A stretch of DNA of 30,211 nt from Leptolyngbya sp. SIO4C5 (GTDB lineage Bacteria > Cyanobacteriota > Cyanobacteriia > Phormidesmidales > Phormidesmidaceae): contig JAAHIC010000010.1 of NCBI GenBank assembly GCA_010671965.1, forward strand, positions 1-30,211. The letters are read 5' to 3'. How positions within the stretch are numbered: the stretch's first letter is position 1; every line of letters starts with the position of its first letter. The position numbers and the translations under genes were made by a program. Below are positions 23,841 to 30,211 of this stretch, in pieces. Below the pieces are notes generated by a model. The model did not search any database, had not been told where the DNA came from, and worked only from the letters and a program-made list of their open reading frames with translations.

Positions 23841-24674
23841 ATGGGGCTGCTAAGTTTTTTCAACACTCAAACAGAGGACGACATGCAGTTCTCTCAAGCT
23901 GAACAAGCTGAAGAATACACAGAGAACGGTAACGGCGTTCGGCCTACAAAAGCTGACGCTGATGACAGCAAGGTGCTGCTGCCCATCAAAAGCGAGAACT
24001 CCCTCATCGTCGTCATGGGCCTGCTCGGTGTGGGGCTGCTTGTCAGCGCTTTCTGCAATGCTTTTCTACTTTTCAACAACCGCGCACTAGCACAACGGGA
24101 AAGCATCTACGTGCAGCAGCCGGATGGCTATACCGCTGAGGCCGCTGAGTTTGATGTGCTCCATAGAGAAGCCGACATCATCAAAAATACGGCGGTGCGC
24201 TGGATGCAGATGTCCTTCGAGTGGGACAACAAAATTCCTGGCTCCAACGCTGAAGATCCAGGTTATGCCATCGAGGGCACCACTCGGACTATCCCGACTG
24301 AGGTTTATCTGGCCTCTTACCTGATGGAGCCAGGGTTTCGGCAAGAGTTCCTACGGCTGATGAGCGAAGAAATCGTTCCCACCGGGGCCATGCTGGGCCG
24401 CGATAAGTCTGTGGTGCGCTTCTTTGCTGTCTCCAGCCCCCGACAAGTGGGTGAAGCAATCTGGGAAGTCGATATCGTCGCCACTCGCATCGAACGCGAC
24501 AGGCGTAATGAAACCGCTGAAGTGCCCATGAACCGCACCATTACGCTCAAAGCCATTCCCCCGGTAGAGCCTGTTTTCGATGAAGAGGAGCCGCTAGCTT
24601 GGCGTAGAGAAGTCTACCAGCTCATGAGTAACGGGCTGACCATCACTAAAGTTGAACCCCTGGAGGTCGATTAA
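23841..24674 (+). CDS. VirB8/TrbF-like inner-membrane scaffold protein
   Basis: A 277-residue bitopic protein with a cytoplasmic acidic N-terminus, one transmembrane segment (about 54-79, LIVVMGLLGVGLLVSAFCNAFLLF) and a periplasmic domain of about 195 residues. Features of the periplasmic part (helix HREADIIKNTAVRWMQMSFE, then strands with REFLRLMSEEIV and a final beta-sheet GEAIWEVDIVATRIER) suit the VirB8 NTF2-like fold. VirB8 nucleates the T4SS core and contacts VirB10 and VirB9. The order virB6, virB8, virB10 supports the assignment. It lies 2 nt after virB6 and 2 nt before the virB10 gene. The fold assignment comes from length, topology and context rather than a diagnostic motif. Confidence 0.78.
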   Translation: MGLLSFFNTQTEDDMQFSQAEQAEEYTENGNGVRPTKADADDSKVLLPIKSENSLIVVMGLLGVGLLVSAFCNAFLLFNNRALAQRESIYVQQPDGYTAEAAEFDVLHREADIIKNTAVRWMQMSFEWDNKIPGSNAEDPGYAIEGTTRTIPTEVYLASYLMEPGFRQEFLRLMSEEIVPTGAMLGRDKSVVRFFAVSSPRQVGEAIWEVDIVATRIERDRRNETAEVPMNRTITLKAIPPVEPVFDEEEPLAWRREVYQLMSNGLTITKVEPLEVD

Positions 24675-24676
24675 CT

Positions 24677-26524
24677 ATGGCTGATAAAGAAAATCTCGGC
24701 TTCCCAGAGGTCGATGAAGAAACTAACCACAACAGTAATAACGGCAATGGCAGGGGGAGTCAGATCACGACAGCTCCGGCTGAAAAAAACGCTAACACTA
24801 ACAGTAATGGGTCTGTCTCTGAAACCGATGACGATAGCATCCCTTATGAGGAACAGCTTGGCTATGCTGGTGTCGATCCTGACGAGGAAGATGAGCTAGT
24901 CACCACCGAAGAACTCATAGAAGGGCCAAGCACTGCTAAGCAAAGAGGGGCTGAGAATTCCCCCCTGCCCAGGCTCGCCCTAGTCGCTGCGGGTCTAGGG
25001 GCGATCGCTTTCATTATCTGGATCTTCTCCGGCCTCTTCGGCGGTAGTGAACAAGTCGCTCAGCCAGGCGAAGAAAATCCTTTTCCCGATGAGGAAACTT
25101 CCCCCTACAGCGAAAGCGATCGCTATAAGGCAGAACTGGCTCTCATTGAACAGGAAGACGCTCAGCCAGAAGAACGGGTGGCAATCGCCCAAACACCGGA
25201 GCGACCCAATCAGCCGGAAGCAGACGGTGAAACGCAGTCACCGCAGACGCCAGCTCAGCCTACCGCAACGCGCTCTAGCCCATCGCGCTCGGTGCCCTCG
25301 TCTCCCAGTCCGTCACCACCACCGCCGCCACCAGAGCCAGCCGCTTCGACGCTTTCTCCCTCACCTGCTAGACAGCCACTACCGGATCTCAGCGGTTCCT
25401 CCCGTTCCCCATCACCTACGCCACAGCTAGAGGAGGAAGTCGATCCCCTAGAGCAGTGGTCTAGGCTTTCTCGCGTCGGCTCAGCCGGGGCTGAAGTTGC
25501 CCTCAGACCCGAGCCGGAGTTTGAGGAAGAAGCTACCACTTCAGGCGATCGCCCTCGCCCTACTCGTTCTAGTTCTGGCCGTAACCCAGCGGCCAGCAGC
25601 TCTAGTCAGCCAGAAGCTGAAAATTTCCCGTTTCCCTCAGCGAGGATTGGCGACAATCCCGTACCGCTGCCAGAGCAACAGCAGCCAGAAACAGCCGCTT
25701 CATTACAGCCGCTCAGCTCAGCTCGGTACTCGCCAACAGCAGCCAGCTATTCCACTAAGGCCCAGCCTCAAGGCGAGCTGGTCGCTATGTCTCCAGGAAC
25801 AAGAGGCATCCTTAATCGCAGACCTACAAGCAATCAACCCACAGCGCAGCCGCAGCAGCCTGCTATCCGTCAGGTGGCAATCGGTTCCTCTGCCCAGGGC
25901 ACAGTTACGGTGCCGGTTGTCTACGCAGGCGGTGATGGGCCTACTGGCGGGCGCTCTGCCGTTGAGCTGACTTCGCCACTGCTCGATATCAATGGGCAGG
26001 TGGCCCTGCCAGAGGGCACCGTCTTGATTACCGAAATCTCAAACATTCTTGAGGCCAACATCATTCAGCTCGCAGTCGTTGCCATTGTCTATCAGGATGC
26101 GGCGGGCAGAGTTCGGCAAGAAGCCATCGAACCTGGCGTTATTACGGTGCGAGGCGAGGATAACGAACCGCTGGTAGCAGAAGTCGAGAATGATGGCGGT
26201 AGCAGCTTTGGCGATGACCTCTTAGTCGGCTTGGCCGGGGCGCTTGGCAATATCGGTCGGGTGATTAATGCCCCTGATGCCGTGACGACTGCTAGCTCTG
26301 GTTCGTCCGGTAATCGCACATCGACCAGCACCTCGACCACGGTTACCAGCGGCAACAACGACAATATCTTTGGCGCGGCTCTAGAAGGTTTCTTTACACC
26401 CACAGCCGAACGCCTTTCTGAGCGCTCCCAAAATAACCGTGAGACAGCTCAGCCCTATTTAATTGTCGAGGAAGGTGAAGAGGTTTCTATCTTTGTTGAT
26501 GGCTTACTGGAGGTGGCTCTCTAA
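24677..26524 (+). CDS. virB10: VirB10/TrbI-type T4SS core protein
   Basis: A 615-residue protein with VirB10 topology. It has an acidic cytoplasmic N-terminus, one transmembrane segment (about 99-121), a long Pro/Ser/Gln-rich periplasmic stretch (about 185-400) and a C-terminal beta-rich domain (about 405-600). In that domain VPVVYAGG, S-P-L-L-D-I-N-G-Q-V-A-L-P-E-G and the run of short strands after it match the TrbI/VirB10 core. A disordered Ser/Thr segment (about 535-560) precedes a last conserved strand (VEEGEEVSIFVDGLLEVAL). VirB10 spans the envelope and gates the outer-membrane pore on ATP signals. Its TAA overlaps the next ATG (TAATG). The long Pro-rich part is at the high end for the family, perhaps to cross a thick cyanobacterial envelope. 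Confidence 0.88.
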   Translation: MADKENLGFPEVDEETNHNSNNGNGRGSQITTAPAEKNANTNSNGSVSETDDDSIPYEEQLGYAGVDPDEEDELVTTEELIEGPSTAKQRGAENSPLPRLALVAAGLGAIAFIIWIFSGLFGGSEQVAQPGEENPFPDEETSPYSESDRYKAELALIEQEDAQPEERVAIAQTPERPNQPEADGETQSPQTPAQPTATRSSPSRSVPSSPSPSPPPPPPEPAASTLSPSPARQPLPDLSGSSRSPSPTPQLEEEVDPLEQWSRLSRVGSAGAEVALRPEPEFEEEATTSGDRPRPTRSSSGRNPAASSSSQPEAENFPFPSARIGDNPVPLPEQQQPETAASLQPLSSARYSPTAASYSTKAQPQGELVAMSPGTRGILNRRPTSNQPTAQPQQPAIRQVAIGSSAQGTVTVPVVYAGGDGPTGGRSAVELTSPLLDINGQVALPEGTVLITEISNILEANIIQLAVVAIVYQDAAGRVRQEAIEPGVITVRGEDNEPLVAEVENDGGSSFGDDLLVGLAGALGNIGRVINAPDAVTTASSGSSGNRTSTSTSTTVTSGNNDNIFGAALEGFFTPTAERLSERSQNNRETAQPYLIVEEGEEVSIFVDGLLEVAL

Positions 26525-27405
26525 TGCGCTTACCCTGGCTCATTCCCTGGCTCTTTATCAGCGGCTTACTGCCAAGCGGCAAAGCGATCGCTCAGCAGAT
26601 CAGGCCCAATGCGCTGCCTGATGTGCCCATACCTGCAGCATTACAGGCAAGACCCGCCACCAGTATCGTCAGCACTGACCGAGCACGGCTCTATACCTCG
26701 CCAGTCAATCTTTATCCAGGCCGCAATAGCATCATTGACTTTGCGGCTACGGGCGAAGTCATCACCTTCATTCAGCTCAGTGATCTCAGTCACATCGTTT
26801 ACGACACCAATGCACCAATCGATAGCGGAGCCGCTCAGGTTGTCGCACTACGGCTGATTCAGCCGATTCCCTTCGAGGGGCTAACCAAGTCGGCAGTGCC
26901 CAACATGGTCATCAGCACGCTCGATGAGCAGGGTAATACCTACACCTACCTGTTTGACTTACATCAAAACTCTGGCAGACCTTCTCAAACCGAGTCGAAC
27001 GGCATTGCGATTGCCCCTGCTAGCGAGGTTAGAGAAACCCGGCTATTCAACACCGTGGCGCTCAGGCCCAACGTCCTCCGTACTGACCAGGGCGAAGCCA
27101 CGTTAGAGGATATTGAGCAGGGACTAGCGATCGCTATTGAGCAAGGCTATACACCCGCGAACGATCCGGTGGTCACAGAGGTCAGAGAGGCGATCGCCTT
27201 GGCTAGAAACGGTACGCCGCTGCGCACCGCCGCTAATCAGCTGGGGCTAGACATGGCCGTGCTCACTGCCCTGGGTGAAATTGGTATCGAAAATTCTATC
27301 TTGGAGCCGCTCCAGTCAGAACCTATCACTATTCCCGTGGAACCCAGCAGGCTTAACTATGATGATATTTGCCCAGTTACAGGATGCGATTTTCGGCCCC
27401 TTTAG
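26524..27405 (+). CDS. VirB9/TraK-like outer-membrane complex protein
   Basis: A 293-residue exported protein with a signal peptide (about 1-23, ending AIAQQ). Residues 50-150 carry the N-terminal VirB9/TraK pattern of beta-strands: ARLYTSPVNLYPGRNS, a TGE-V-I-T-F-I-Q-L-x-D-L-S step, then MVISTLDEQGNTYTYLFDL. VirB9 forms a ring with VirB10 at the outer membrane. The second half is unlike the usual VirB9 C-terminal beta-sandwich. It is helical (TLEDIEQGLAIAIEQGY, VVTEVREAIALARNG, AANQLGLD) and ends with two Cys (ICPVTGC). I therefore call it VirB9/TraK-like from the N-terminus and position. The coupling-protein ATG lies inside its last 16 codons (47-nt overlap). Confidence 0.7.
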   Translation: MRLPWLIPWLFISGLLPSGKAIAQQIRPNALPDVPIPAALQARPATSIVSTDRARLYTSPVNLYPGRNSIIDFAATGEVITFIQLSDLSHIVYDTNAPIDSGAAQVVALRLIQPIPFEGLTKSAVPNMVISTLDEQGNTYTYLFDLHQNSGRPSQTESNGIAIAPASEVRETRLFNTVALRPNVLRTDQGEATLEDIEQGLAIAIEQGYTPANDPVVTEVREAIALARNGTPLRTAANQLGLDMAVLTALGEIGIENSILEPLQSEPITIPVEPSRLNYDDICPVTGCDFRPL

Positions 27406-29155
27406 AGAAGCGTGGCAGGTTATCAAAGATGTCTTGTTCTCCACTCAAGGGTTGATTCTCATTGGCCTGGTCGTGGCTATTTATGTCTTCAACCTGCTTA
27501 GCCCGCGCAAAAACCAGCTCACCTCTGGCCGCTGGGCTAACCGGCAAGATAAGTTCAAAGCCGTCAGGCGAGCGCACAAGCAGCTCAGCTCCAGTGATGC
27601 CGATGATGTCTGCCTCTGGTGCGGGTCGCCTAGCCAGTGGCAAGCAGGCGGTTTCATGGCCTCTGCGATGACGCTCATCAACGGCACGCCGCCTACGGTC
27701 TATGTCCCCGATGCTAATCGCAGCGCAGTTGTTATCGGCAAGGCAGGAAGCGGTAAAACTTTCTCAGTCATCGACCCGATGATGACATCGGCCATCGAGC
27801 AGGGCCATCCCATCTTGCTCTATGACTACAAGGCTGATGAGTACGGCAAGGGCGGCCAGCTCAGCTATCTAGCAACGCTAGCGGCGCGGCATGGCTACAA
27901 CGTGCAGATTCTCGCACCAGGGCGGGCCTATAGCGGTATCGTTAACCCGCTGGATTTTCTCGAAGACGAAAACGATAGCACCACAGCCGGTGTGCTCGCT
28001 GAGGTCTTCCACAAAAATCTGACGGGCGGCAACAGCGGGCGCTCTGATGCTTTCTTTGGCCCTGCTGGGCAACGGCTGATTCAGGCGCTTTTGCAGTATG
28101 CCAAATCGACCCAGTACCCAGACCTGGCGATGGCCTTCAGCCTGGTGCAGCTCCCCAATCTGGTTGAACGCCTATCCTACGCGGCAAAGCAAGATAGGTT
28201 GCCCTACTTCGTGCAGGTCAACTTCTCTCAGTTCATTCAGGCGGGAGCTAGCGAAAAAACGGCTAGCGGCATCATGGCGACCGCCGCTGATGTCCTCACT
28301 CGCTTTATCGCCCCTGACCTGCTGCGATCTCTGCTGGGAAAAACCAATATTTCCCCTGTGCTCCAGCGCAAAGAGATGCTAGTGGTGCAGTCTGATATCT
28401 TCCGTCAAGATGTCGTTAACCCGTTGCTGGCGGCGATTATCAACGTCGTCATCAACCGCAACTGCTCAGTGCAGCGCGAGCATCCCTTTATCTTTAGCGC
28501 GGACGAGTTTCCCACTATCTTCATGCCCCAGGCTCCGAGCTGGCCAAATGAGCACCGCTCTAAGGGCTTTGTCGGTATCTTTGGCTTTCAGTCGTTCCCC
28601 CAGATTGTTGAAAGCTATGGTGAGCAACGAGCTAAGGCGCTGCTTTCGTCATGCAGCACGCGCTTCTGGTTCAACCCTGGAGACGTGAATACAGCTAGAA
28701 GCTACACCGATGAGCTAGGCGAGGAAGAAGTCACGTTTCAAACCAAATCCTACAGCCGCAGTCGCGGTGATGATTGGGGCCGCAATCGCTCGGTCAGCGA
28801 GCAGGTGCGTACCAAGAAGCTGCTGACGCCTGATGAGGTGATGCGCTTTGACGTGGGGGAGTGCATCTACATTAACCCGGCCTACGGCCAGCTTCCCATC
28901 CACTACGAGCAGCTTCCTGTTCCCAAAGCCGATATCAAGCTCAAAAAAGAGTGTGAAGGCATGTGGGAAACCGTGCGCGACCGCATGATTCGCCGCGAGC
29001 AAAAACGCCGACCCGACCTCAACATGGAACAGCAACTCCAGCTCCGGCTCAAAGAAGCAGAAAGGCTGTTGCCGATGCCGCCAGATGAAGAGGGCGAGAG
29101 CAGCAGCAGCAGCGGCGGCAAGCAGGCCGAGGCGAGCCTGCCACAGGAGTTTTAA
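27359..29155 (+). CDS. virD4: type IV coupling protein, VirD4/TraG family
   Basis: A 598-residue coupling protein from ATG 27359. An in-frame GTG at 27275 would add 28 poorly hydrophobic residues and is less likely. A single clear transmembrane segment lies near residues 27-43 (QGLILIGLVVAIYVFNLL), fewer than the usual two. Walker A is GKAGSGKT (127-134), and Walker B is FIFSADEF (377-384). The downstream segment SCSTRFWFNPGD and the RSRGDDWGRNRSVSEQ region fit the C-terminal ATPase core. VirD4 recognises the relaxase and other C-terminally tagged substrates and delivers them to the channel, so the LEL tails may be its targets. The end is Glu/Ser-rich and disordered. It overlaps the VirB9-like gene by 47 nt. 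Confidence 0.92.
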   Translation: MMIFAQLQDAIFGPFREAWQVIKDVLFSTQGLILIGLVVAIYVFNLLSPRKNQLTSGRWANRQDKFKAVRRAHKQLSSSDADDVCLWCGSPSQWQAGGFMASAMTLINGTPPTVYVPDANRSAVVIGKAGSGKTFSVIDPMMTSAIEQGHPILLYDYKADEYGKGGQLSYLATLAARHGYNVQILAPGRAYSGIVNPLDFLEDENDSTTAGVLAEVFHKNLTGGNSGRSDAFFGPAGQRLIQALLQYAKSTQYPDLAMAFSLVQLPNLVERLSYAAKQDRLPYFVQVNFSQFIQAGASEKTASGIMATAADVLTRFIAPDLLRSLLGKTNISPVLQRKEMLVVQSDIFRQDVVNPLLAAIINVVINRNCSVQREHPFIFSADEFPTIFMPQAPSWPNEHRSKGFVGIFGFQSFPQIVESYGEQRAKALLSSCSTRFWFNPGDVNTARSYTDELGEEEVTFQTKSYSRSRGDDWGRNRSVSEQVRTKKLLTPDEVMRFDVGECIYINPAYGQLPIHYEQLPVPKADIKLKKECEGMWETVRDRMIRREQKRRPDLNMEQQLQLRLKEAERLLPMPPDEEGESSSSSGGKQAEASLPQEF

Positions 29156-29166
29156 TCACAGCGAAA

Positions 29167-29172
29167 AGGAGG
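29167..29172 (+). promoter_or_regulatory. strong ribosome binding site of the 133-aa protein gene
   Basis: AGGAGG lies 5 nt before the ATG at 29178 and fixes this start rather than an earlier in-frame codon inside the coupling-protein gene. It resembles the leaders at 1358-1364 and 5407-5412. Confidence 0.7.
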
Positions 29173-29177
29173 TTTCT

Positions 29178-29579
29178 ATGCCATCAAAGAACGACGATAA
29201 AGGACAGCAAATAGCTCTAACTTCTGTTTCCTCTACTCCCAAAACAAAGTCAATCACCATCTCGAAAAGTGCTCCATACGGCGCTGAAGATGGTCAGCTC
29301 ATCCAGTATTTACAAGACTTGGGGCGCAACGAATATGATCTGGTTTGGCAGGTAGTGCGTGAGTATTTCTTACCCTTTGCCTTACCCGTAGATGACCCGG
29401 CTAGCAGAGACATCGCTATCCAGTATGCCAATGCGCTTGAGGGCCGAGTCCGCGCTATCCGCGAGCGTTTTGGGTTGCAGCCTTTGCCAACGAATCCAAC
29501 AACGGCAGAAGTGGAGCCTAGCCACAACAGCGCGGCTGAGTCAGACCGGGAAGTCAAGAGTTCAAGCTCAATATCTTAG
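29178..29579 (+). CDS. small protein related to the 1791-2072 product, 133 aa
   Basis: A start at ATG 29178 behind a strong Shine-Dalgarno sequence gives 133 residues. An N-terminal strand-like stretch (about 20-33, TKSITISKSAPYG) precedes LIQYLQDLGR. The core motif FLPF...IA-x-Q...LEG...AIRERFGL (about 65-105) aligns with the 93-aa product at 1791-2072. Both ends of the transfer region thus carry the same small family. The tail is Ser/Glu-rich. This may be a DNA-binding or ParR-like regulator, and the beta-strand before the helices would fit a ribbon-helix-helix, but no function is demonstrated. It closes the plus-strand operon, 22 nt after the coupling-protein gene. Confidence 0.75.
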   Translation: MPSKNDDKGQQIALTSVSSTPKTKSITISKSAPYGAEDGQLIQYLQDLGRNEYDLVWQVVREYFLPFALPVDDPASRDIAIQYANALEGRVRAIRERFGLQPLPTNPTTAEVEPSHNSAAESDREVKSSSSIS

Positions 29580-29668
29580 GTAACGCTGAAAGGGGGTGCG
29601 TTGTTACCCAAGAAAAGGAGTGCCCCCGATCGCACTAGCTTGCCCTCAGCTACCAGACCGCGCTCCCA

Positions 29669-29702
29669 GCCCTGGGGATAGCCCAGGCGGTCACCCCAGG
29701 GC
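29669..29702. terminator. inverted repeat between convergent genes, possible bidirectional terminator
   Basis: GCCCTGGGG (29669-29677) and CCCCAGGGC (29694-29702) form a perfect 9-bp stem with a 16-nt loop. A competing inner stem, CCTGGG with CCCAGG, is also possible. It lies between the plus-strand operon end at 29579 and the minus-strand gene ending at 29706. No T-run follows, so intrinsic termination is uncertain. Confidence 0.45.
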
Positions 29703-29705
29703 AAC

Positions 29706-29939
29706 TTAAGTCTTTCGCCAGCCGCAAGCGCGGCAATAGCTGAAATCTAGCCCTGGCAGCGTAAACGGTTGCTGACAGCCATCGCACATCCCACAGGGAT
29801 GTCTTGCTTTGCTCTGGGCAACTGTGCTGGAGCTAGCCGCTGATTTCGGCTCAGAGAAAATTTTGTGCCGTGCTGCGGCCCTTCTAGAGCGTGTAACAGG
29901 AACAGTATCGGTCGTTAGGAAATCAAGCTGATTTGTCAT
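29706..29939 (-). CDS. zinc-ribbon miniprotein, 77 aa
   Basis: A 77-residue basic protein with five Cys near its C-terminus: CGMCDGC (Cys49, 52, 55) and CRAC (Cys69, 72). This fits a treble-clef or zinc-ribbon site, for example Cys52/55 with Cys69/72. The N-terminal 48 residues are basic and disordered-looking (RSRRAAARHK). Such proteins often bind DNA or RNA or other proteins, and I cannot assign a function. Its ATG lies inside the last codons of the preceding minus-strand gene (17-nt overlap), which supports translational coupling. It converges on the plus-strand T4SS operon. Confidence 0.6.
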   Translation of the reverse strand: MTNQLDFLTTDTVPVTRSRRAAARHKIFSEPKSAASSSTVAQSKARHPCGMCDGCQQPFTLPGLDFSYCRACGWRKT

Positions 29940-30211
29940 GGCGCAGTTCGTCTATTTCCCCTTGGTGAAAGTTCTTCAAGTTGGAGTCAGAAGTCTCTTC
30001 ACTCGTTTGCCCTTTTTCTAGTACTACAGAAGGGGCTGTATCTATTGTCTTGTCTTGGTTCTTTAGTGGATCACCTCCTGAATCTTTAGCTATATCCACT
30101 GAGGGTGATCCGTCTGTCTCAGTCTGGGCTCGAGCAATGCGCTCGCGCCGCTCAGCCCGCCTTTGCAAGATTTCTAGCTGCTGCTGGTAGATATAAGCAT
30201 TGAGTCTATAA
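29923..30211 (-). CDS. C-terminal end of an unknown protein (runs off right edge)
   Basis: The frame is open from the right window edge to a TGA at 29923, giving at least the last 95 residues. A TTG at 30168 could start a shorter 81-residue version, but the upstream codons remain open to the edge, so the true start most likely lies outside. The visible part begins with a Gln-rich and basic helix (IYQQQLEILQRRAERRERIARAQ), perhaps the end of a coiled coil, followed by an acidic low-complexity tail. I recognise no family. It is followed by the zinc-ribbon gene in an overlapping arrangement. Confidence 0.6.
   Translation of the reverse strand, partial: YRLNAYIYQQQLEILQRRAERRERIARAQTETDGSPSVDIAKDSGGDPLKNQDKTIDTAPSVVLEKGQTSEETSDSNLKNFHQGEIDELRHDKSA

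Noticed and set aside
30068..30079. GGATCACCTCCT, identical to the 3' end of bacterial 16S rRNA
   Set aside because: The flanks do not resemble 16S rRNA. On the minus strand it is AGGAGGTGATCC inside an open reading frame (encoding Gly-Gly-Asp-Pro), so chance or a coding constraint explains it.
1..30211. Insertion sequences, integrase, tRNA or rRNA genes
   Set aside because: I saw no transposase or recombinase motifs, terminal inverted repeats with target duplications, or tRNA-like cloverleaf sequences. A dedicated scan could still find short remnants.

Overview
The window reads as a conjugative plasmid, or an integrated conjugative element, of a cyanobacterium. The palindrome GCGATCGC (HIP1), a hallmark of many cyanobacterial genomes, recurs across it (for example at 112-119, 9629-9636, 11664-11671 and 15666-15673). 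The AAA+ protein is of the Ycf46 type known from cyanobacteria and plastids, and the gene set is a complete-looking mobility and type IV secretion (T4SS) module. I see no rRNA, tRNA, transposase, CRISPR array or replication initiator, and I cannot name the species.

Layout. Two long, tightly packed gene blocks diverge from an AT-rich control region at 14707-15139. The left block (minus strand, 14706 down to 1) starts with an actin-like ParM/StbA ATPase, a small partner protein and a ParA/TraL-type ATPase. It continues with a membrane protein, a Ycf46-like AAA+ ATPase, a secreted peptidoglycan hydrolase (lytic transglycosylase plus M23 peptidase), two membrane or exported proteins and two paralogous proteins ending in Leu-Glu-Leu. 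These flank a protein with an internal duplication. Then come topoisomerase I, small unknown proteins, an SSB-like protein, and the first 261 residues of a protein with an N6-adenine methyltransferase domain that runs off the left edge.

The right block (plus strand, 15140-29579) encodes a ribbon-helix-helix-like relaxosome accessory protein and a MOBP-type relaxase. The T4SS follows in order: VirB2-like pilin, VirB3-VirB4 fusion-like ATPase, VirB5/TrbJ-like secreted protein, VirB6-like, VirB8-like, VirB10-like, VirB9/TraK-like and the VirD4/TraG coupling protein, then a small protein. At the right edge, convergent genes encode a zinc-ribbon miniprotein and the C-terminal end of another protein.

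How it fits together. The relaxase and accessory protein would process DNA at an oriT, most plausibly in the divergent intergenic region. VirD4 and VirB4 would drive transfer through the VirB channel, and the hydrolase would open the peptidoglycan. SSB, topoisomerase and the methyltransferase resemble functions that help incoming plasmid DNA establish. The control region also holds 10-bp phased repeats next to parM, the arrangement expected of a partition centromere.

The most interesting observation is a C-terminal module shared by the relaxase and two otherwise unknown left-block proteins. It ends in Gln/Arg-rich tails that all finish in LEL. I infer that it may be a T4SS export signal and that the two proteins may travel to the recipient with the relaxase.
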